The position numbers and the translations under genes are program-made. DNA of 5,500 nt from Desulfobacterales bacterium (lineage in GTDB: Bacteria; Desulfobacterota; Desulfobacteria; Desulfobacterales; SpSt-501), in assembly GCA_025454275.1 (NCBI GenBank), contig JALOOS010000136.1, positions 1 through 5,500 on the forward strand, read 5' to 3'. Below are positions 5,487-5,500 of the stretch, one piece after another. Below the pieces are notes generated by a model. That model searched no databases. It was not told the DNA's origin and saw nothing but the letters and a program-made list of their open reading frames with translations. The first letter of the stretch is position 1. The number at the start of each line of letters is the position of its first letter.

Positions 5487-5500
5487 TGGAGCGGGAAACG
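5487..5500 (-). tRNA. tRNA 3' end, probably tRNA-Gly (rest outside window)
   Basis: Only the last 14 bases are inside the window: CGT, the acceptor strand TTCCCGC, the discriminator U73 and an encoded CCA (5487-5489). TTCCCGC followed by TCCA is the 3' end of many bacterial tRNA-Gly(GCC) genes, whose 5' acceptor strand is GCGGGAA. The gene lies just upstream of tRNA-Cys in transcription, the Gly-Cys order seen in the E. coli glyW-cysT-leuZ operon. The tRNA 3' end is clear; the glycine identity is inferred, since the anticodon is not visible. Confidence 0.75.

Noticed and set aside
1..5500. CRISPR array, insertion sequence, transposase or integrase
   Set aside because: No set of regularly spaced direct repeats and no transposase or integrase motif was seen on either strand.

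Overview
This is a chromosomal window from a GC-rich Gram-negative bacterium. The lipobox lipoprotein, the LemA/DUF2207 pair, the two-domain universal stress protein and the codon bias together fit a deltaproteobacterial (Desulfobacterota-like) genome. That placement is an inference from style, as no single marker settles it.

Layout: bases 3-194 are the C-terminal end of a LemA-family protein. Its TGA overlaps by one base the ATG of a 671-residue DUF2207 membrane protein (194-2209) with a poly-glycine tail ending in Trp. This is a translationally coupled envelope operon, closed by a strong intrinsic terminator at 2301-2350. Next comes a roughly 1.1 kb patch without a recognisable conserved gene on the plus strand. 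It holds an unrecognised 123-aa minus-strand gene (2551-2922), the last ~30 residues of a response-regulator receiver domain left as a minus-strand remnant (3015-3095), several dyad symmetries, and a candidate promoter and leader for the next gene.

A lipoprotein (3318-4100), resembling the family called rhombotarget lipoprotein, is clearly AT-richer than its surroundings. A gap of 103 bases with a candidate sigma-70 promoter and a GGAGG ribosome site leads to a tandem-domain universal stress protein (4204-5163).

The right edge is a minus-strand tRNA cluster: a complete tRNA-Cys(GCA) at 5403-5477 and the last 14 bases of what looks like tRNA-Gly at 5487-5500. Gly-Cys is the order also seen in the E. 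coli glyW-cysT-leuZ operon.

Functionally the window is a set of small independent units: an envelope pair, an orphan with a regulator relic, a surface lipoprotein, a stress protein and tRNAs. I found no convincing new multi-gene system. The most useful leads are the receiver relic beside the orphan gene, the low-GC lipoprotein with no C-terminal sorting tail and a terminator-like leader, and the complementary loss of nucleotide-binding residues in the two halves of the stress protein.
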